This document shows positions 60,331 to 64,000 of a DNA stretch of 64,000 bases, one piece after another. Origin of the DNA: DATBGO01 sp050011895 (GTDB lineage Bacteria; Actinomycetota; Actinomycetes; Streptosporangiales; Streptosporangiaceae). Positions within the stretch are counted from its first letter, which is position 1. The number at the start of each line of letters is the position of its first letter. The position numbers and the translations under genes are program-made. A model generated the notes under the pieces. The model did not search any database, was not told where the DNA came from, and was given only the letters and a program-made list of their open reading frames with translations. The stretch is from NCBI GenBank assembly GCA_050011895.1, contig JBEKIF010000033.1, positions 74,633-138,632 on the forward strand, given 5' to 3'.

Positions 60331-60531
60331 TCAGGGAAGCCTGTGCTCCGCCGCAGCCCTCTCGAGCTCAGCGGCCTCGGCCTGGGCCATGCGGGTCTCG
60401 GCCGCCAAATCGATCGGACGGCTGACGACGTAGTACAGGATCCTCGCAATCGGCGGGCCGATGAAGAACCAGATGACGCAGGGAAATGAAAGACCGCCTC
60501 GGCAATTCCGCATTAACCTCCAAGAACCCAC
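60331..60531 (-). pseudogene. C-terminal fragment of a permease (APC/NCS1-like)
   Basis: 66 codons. FPCVIWFFIGPPIARILYYV is the last membrane helix and RPIDLAAETRMAQAEAAELE the charged tail of an amino-acid/nucleobase-type permease. The other 10-11 helices are absent upstream. The remnant keeps the translational coupling to the amidase, and may have been the substrate importer for it. Confidence 0.55.
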
Positions 60532-60929
60532 TCTGCCATCGTACGAGGCGCGGAACGGGGCCGGGCATCATCGGCATGCCGGCTGACACCCAGTAACCGG
60601 CCAGATCGCCGGCCAGGCATTAACCCACTTGTTGGCTAGCGCTCGAGCAGCCCCGGATGGCGGCTCAGGCGAGCAGGTAGCGGCGGGACAGCGGCGGCCT
60701 GCGACACGAAGGTCACCGACAGTTCCGACCGGCCGGCGCGTTGGACCGTGGATGGCGTATGGCTTGCGTGGTCCTCGCGCCTTTACCACCGCTTCCTCGA
60801 CCGATGTACCGGATAACGTGCCCGAGTCACACACCGCTGCGCGCCCGTTCCCAGGTCCTCGCCAGGCATCGCAGTCTGAGGTACCGGATAAGCAGTCTGA
60901 TGTACCGGACAACAGGCCATTATCCCTGA
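60532..60929. other. Intergenic with tgtaccggataa-type repeats
   Basis: No gene in about 400 bp. A motif close to gatgtaccggataacg occurs at about 60802, and as cagtctgaggtaccggataag-like sequence at about 60875 and cagtctgatgtaccggac at about 60893, i.e. three related copies just after the galactose-oxidase stop. Confidence 0.55.
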
Positions 60930-63515
60930 TCAGAACTCAACTAGCACCTGAAGCCGGTATCCGGCCTGCGTCTGATGCAGCGGGCCGGTAACCATCAGCG
61001 GCCGAGCGCCGACGGCTCCCGCCGAGCGGCTGAGCGTGTCGTACGCGCCCGCCTCGGCCGGTTCGGCCGCCTGCGGGCCTTGCGCTGCCGTATCCCACTG
61101 GATCTTCCCTCCCGGGTCAAGGGGAACCAGTTCAACTGGAGGCCTGCGGCCTTCGCCGGCCAGCACGAACGCATCGTTCCGCGCCTCGATGGTGCCCGTG
61201 AGGGTCACCTCGACCCCGCGCAGCTCATAGGTCTGGTGGACCATCCGCCGGAATTGATCATCCCAGTGATCCAGTGCAGGCAGCCCATCGTCTTCCAGGT
61301 AGACAGTCGCTGTTGAGCTGTCCCCATCGGGGATTGGATCCACATACTGCACCCCCTCAAGGCTGCGCAGCGCCTCGTTCGCGCCTCCCCAGCAGGCCGC
61401 GATGCCATACGGGCAGATTCCCGTGATCCCGGCCACGACGCGGGTGCCGCTGGCCGCGGCGCGTACCGTGGCCCGCAGGGCGAAGGCGTCCTTGGCGGCC
61501 TGTGGCGCGGGGACCGACGCGCCGACGGCAGCAGCCTCGGGCTGTGCGGCCTCGCGTACCTGGACCGCAGCGGCAGCGGGCGCCGAGACCTGGATGATCT
61601 TCGCGACCGACGGTACGCCTTGCAGGTTCACGATGAACAGCATGTAGTGCCCGGGCGGGCAAACGTTCGCGTTGGGCGGTGCGGTCGCCGTGAGGGTTCC
61701 TCCCGCGATCTGAGAAGGGAGGAAGTTGATGCGCTGGCTGGCGTTGAACGAATGCGTCACGGAGGACAGGCGGATCAAGCTGATGGTCGCGATCTGCTCC
61801 GGCTGAGCGGTACCGATCTCGAACGTGTCGCCGTACTGAACCGAATCCGGCGCCGAGGTGATCTGCGGCTGCGGTCCCTTGAACAGGTAGGGGGGAGAGA
61901 ACACCTGGGCGTCGTAGTGCGTGTCCTGCGGGTTGTTCGCGACCTGCTGCGGTGTCCCCTCGTTCAGGATGAACTCACCGCCTCCCGCGCTGAGCACCGT
62001 CCCGTCCGGAAGAAGCGCCGCGGTGGAGTGGTAGCAGCGGTCGGTGTTTTCCGCCGCCAGCATCGTCCACTGCCCGGTCTTCGGGTCCCACAGTTCTGCG
62101 ATGTGCACGGGCTGGCCCGGGTCGAGATCGTTGAACGCTTCCGCGGTACCGGGTGCCCCGCCGCCGCGTGTACCTCCGGTTACCAGCACCGTGCCGTCCG
62201 GGAGGATGGTGCCGTTGTGCTGCCGGCGGGGGAAGTTCATGGGATTGGTTGCTACCCAGGCAGGTTGCGCCTGGCTCAGATCGATGGTCTCGGCGTTCGC
62301 GGTCGGCGGGTTGCCGCCGCCGACGAAAAGAACCTTGTCGACGTCGTACAGAACCGACGGGGCATAGTCGCACAGCCCGTTGGGCTGCAGGACGTTAGGG
62401 AGCGGGGTCCACGTGCCCCCGCCGGAGACGTCCAGGGACCAGGTCTGGACGAGCGAGGTCATGTAGACGATGCCGGTGGAAGCGACGTGCATGCGCGGGA
62501 AGAGGTCAAAAGCCGCGCCCATCGACGCGATGCTGGTGAAATTCCCGTCGCTCCAGATCTGGGGTATCAGATTGTTGACGACCTGGTTCTGCGTGAGGTC
62601 GAAGTAACTGCCCGACAGCGCCAGGACGCTACCGGACGGCAGGGCCAGGGCTGTCGGGTACCACCGGGCGTCGTTCATCACGGCGGTGGGTGTCCATGTG
62701 TTGGCGGCTGGATCGTAGATCGTCGCCTGGTTCAGGCCGTGGCTATCGGCAAGGTGGCCGCCCGCGACCAGCAGGCGCCCGTCCGGCAGGAATGCATGGC
62801 CGGAACAGAACAGGTTGGCGTTCGTCGTGCCGTCGTTCAGTGTCGGCTGCGGCGTCGGCGTCATGTTTCCATTCGCGGGATTCCAGAGAAATGGAGTGCA
62901 CGTTGCCCGGGGGGCGGGCGGCAATCCAGGTGCGAGCGGGCTGGCGGGATCGGTATCCATGGATTGCTGGGGATTATCCCGCCTGCCCCACATGAGCACC
63001 AGGCCGGTCGGCAGCACGTGAGCATGGATGCCGACGTTTCGCAACGTGAAGGGATCCCCCCACTGACCGCGCTTGTCTGGTGTCTCGATGGTGAAGGTGA
63101 ACGGCGCGGCCTGCGCCGTGGCCTCGTCCCCCGTCGTGACCGAGAGCATGTCGGTGGCGTCGGCCTGCAGGAACGTGGTGTCGTGATCGTCGTATGCGAT
63201 GACCAGGTAGTACTGGACGACGGTGCCCGTCGCGAACGCGCCGACCGGGATCGCCGCCGAGTAGTACTTGTCGTTGTCGATCGCGGTGGCGAAGACCATG
63301 GGCACCGTCGTCCACGCCGTGTCGGTCGTCTGCTTGAACAACACCGCGCTGCCGTCCTGCAGCTGGTTGCCGGGGTTTCCGCCACCCTGGTACTGGTTGC
63401 CGCTGAAGACGGTGACGGCCGACACCGGATCCGTGGGAAAGACGGGATCTCGCATGCCGGCGTTACCAAAGGGTTCAGGGTTGCCGGGAAAGTGCCACGC
63501 ATTGCCGAGCGCCAT
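60930..63515 (-). CDS. Galactose oxidase/glyoxal oxidase-like copper radical enzyme with extra C-terminal domain
   Basis: 861 residues from an ATG with GAAGGG at 7 nt. Kelch-type propeller with the full copper-radical set: Cys in LFCSGHAFLPDG, Tyr in ARWYPTALALPSG (the Cys-Tyr pair), Tyr-His in RCYHSTAALLPDG, and His in VTHSFNASQRI; then the DUF1929 domain to about 640. It resembles GlxA-type oxidases that make H2O2 while oxidising alcohols or aldehydes. No signal peptide or membrane anchor is present at the N-terminus, which is unusual. Residues about 690-800 form an added ferredoxin-like domain with GICPYGIAACW and GANEALRSLEGVQYVDPIPD, resembling heavy-metal-associated domains. Confidence 0.88.
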   Translation of the reverse strand: MALGNAWHFPGNPEPFGNAGMRDPVFPTDPVSAVTVFSGNQYQGGGNPGNQLQDGSAVLFKQTTDTAWTTVPMVFATAIDNDKYYSAAIPVGAFATGTVVQYYLVIAYDDHDTTFLQADATDMLSVTTGDEATAQAAPFTFTIETPDKRGQWGDPFTLRNVGIHAHVLPTGLVLMWGRRDNPQQSMDTDPASPLAPGLPPAPRATCTPFLWNPANGNMTPTPQPTLNDGTTNANLFCSGHAFLPDGRLLVAGGHLADSHGLNQATIYDPAANTWTPTAVMNDARWYPTALALPSGSVLALSGSYFDLTQNQVVNNLIPQIWSDGNFTSIASMGAAFDLFPRMHVASTGIVYMTSLVQTWSLDVSGGGTWTPLPNVLQPNGLCDYAPSVLYDVDKVLFVGGGNPPTANAETIDLSQAQPAWVATNPMNFPRRQHNGTILPDGTVLVTGGTRGGGAPGTAEAFNDLDPGQPVHIAELWDPKTGQWTMLAAENTDRCYHSTAALLPDGTVLSAGGGEFILNEGTPQQVANNPQDTHYDAQVFSPPYLFKGPQPQITSAPDSVQYGDTFEIGTAQPEQIATISLIRLSSVTHSFNASQRINFLPSQIAGGTLTATAPPNANVCPPGHYMLFIVNLQGVPSVAKIIQVSAPAAAAVQVREAAQPEAAAVGASVPAPQAAKDAFALRATVRAAASGTRVVAGITGICPYGIAACWGGANEALRSLEGVQYVDPIPDGDSSTATVYLEDDGLPALDHWDDQFRRMVHQTYELRGVEVTLTGTIEARNDAFVLAGEGRRPPVELVPLDPGGKIQWDTAAQGPQAAEPAEAGAYDTLSRSAGAVGARPLMVTGPLHQTQAGYRLQVLVEF

Positions 63516-63756
63516 GTGGAATCCCTTCCTTGATGCCAGAACCGCCTGGTCAGTAATTGATGATCGTCGTCCTCCCGGAATGCGTGAAGTCGATCTCGAT
63601 GAAGCCCGCCACGGCGTCTCCGAGCCGCCGACGTCATCGAGCGTGAACCGTGAGACCGCACGAACTCAGTCATCACAACACCCCAAGCCAAGGGCCGGGA
63701 GAGCCATCACGCTCAGCCTCCCATCAGCCGACACGCGCGGCAGTCCCAGCCCTCTG

Positions 63757-64000
63757 TCACCCAAGGACATGCCTAACCTCCGCCGCGATCTGCACCTCCT
63801 CCCTGGCATTGATGACGAAAGTGCGGACCGACGCGGCCGTGGATCCGATCTCACGGTCACCGGTGCCGGCCTCGTTGTGGTCGGGGTCGATCTGCACACC
63901 GAGAAAGCCGAGGCCGTCCGTGGCCTGCGCCCGCACTGCGGGGGAGTTCTCACCGACGCCGCCGGTAAACACCAGCGCGTCGAACCCCGCCATGGCGGCG
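63757..64000 (-). CDS. ackA: Acetate kinase, C-terminal part
   Basis: The frame runs off the right end of the window. About 80 residues: ALVFTGGVGENSPAVRAQAT (the phosphate-binding GGxGENS motif), LGFLGVQIDPDHNEAGTGDR, ending VRTFVINAREEVQIAAEVRH, which is the normal C-terminus of AckA. It forms acetyl phosphate from acetate and ATP. Confidence 0.9.
   Translation of the reverse strand, partial: AAMAGFDALVFTGGVGENSPAVRAQATDGLGFLGVQIDPDHNEAGTGDREIGSTAASVRTFVINAREEVQIAAEVRHVLG

Noticed and set aside
61620..63533. 637-codon rightward frame opposite the galactose oxidase-like gene
   Set aside because: Shadow; the leftward strand has the complete catalytic set.
1..64000. tRNA or rRNA genes
   Set aside because: No cloverleaf with a GTTCGA-type loop and no rRNA-like stretch was noticed while reading; a dedicated scan was not possible.

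Overview
The window is high-GC DNA from an actinobacterium. Evidence: a mycothiol synthase (mshD) beside the orphan response regulator glnR, a DivIVA-type protein, an Scr1-type HTH/DUF397 pair, large LuxR-type ATPases, PASTA-less Hanks kinases and frequent GTG/TTG or leaderless starts. Species cannot be named from sequence alone; a filamentous or soil lineage near Streptosporangiales/Streptomycetales would fit. I saw no rRNA, tRNA, CRISPR array, transposase or integrase.

Layout. 1-6.8 kb: the tail of a GT39-like glycosyltransferase, a ten-unit 20-bp tandem repeat, then a leftward three-gene operon (GntR regulator, and two large membrane proteins that look like VirD4/TraG-type NTPases whose nucleotide-binding motifs are eroded), followed by a wrecked pstA-like fragment. 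This operon is my best candidate for an undescribed system. 7-14 kb: a conserved core block (sseC, cysA2-type sulfurtransferase, DUF4395, membrane thioredoxin, anti-sigma/sigma pair, DUF2993/LmeA, MoaD-like, then divergent glnR-mshD) that matches the order remembered for M. tuberculosis Rv0814c-Rv0819. 14-28 kb: housekeeping and envelope genes (gamma-carbonic anhydrase, DivIVA, Ppx/GppA, M19 dipeptidase, Bcr/CflA exporter, GT-C mannosyltransferase-like protein, DUF4118, SQD1-like synthase, FUSC, diacylglycerol-kinase-like, COG4705, VOC).

28-36 kb: regulatory and accessory region with DUF397, Scr1 regulator, a tiny secreted peptide, a striking pair of perfect palindromes, a 945-aa LuxR/ATPase whose HTH-coding end is bracketed by a 46-48 bp inverted repeat, and an RsbW-like ATP-binding protein. 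35-47 kb: cupin, BtuF-like receptor, geranylgeranyl-reductase-like flavoprotein, two secreted beta-helix proteins, VOC, NifX-like protein, and a second LuxR/ATPase that is frameshifted at a G7 run and surrounded by fragments of relatives. 47-54 kb: small secreted protein, ECF sigma with a membrane partner, a Doc/RHH toxin-antitoxin pair with a perfect operator palindrome, a lower-GC membrane protein, a methyltransferase pseudogene, peptidoglycan-binding and cupin proteins. 54-64 kb: SMP-30 lactonase, SnoaL-like protein, Ser/Thr kinase, XRE regulator, amidase coupled to a truncated permease tail, a galactose-oxidase-like enzyme with an extra Cys-rich C-terminal domain, and the C-terminus of acetate kinase at the right edge.

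Starts below were chosen by Shine-Dalgarno position, overlap with the upstream stop, or family alignment from memory; nothing was computed or searched.
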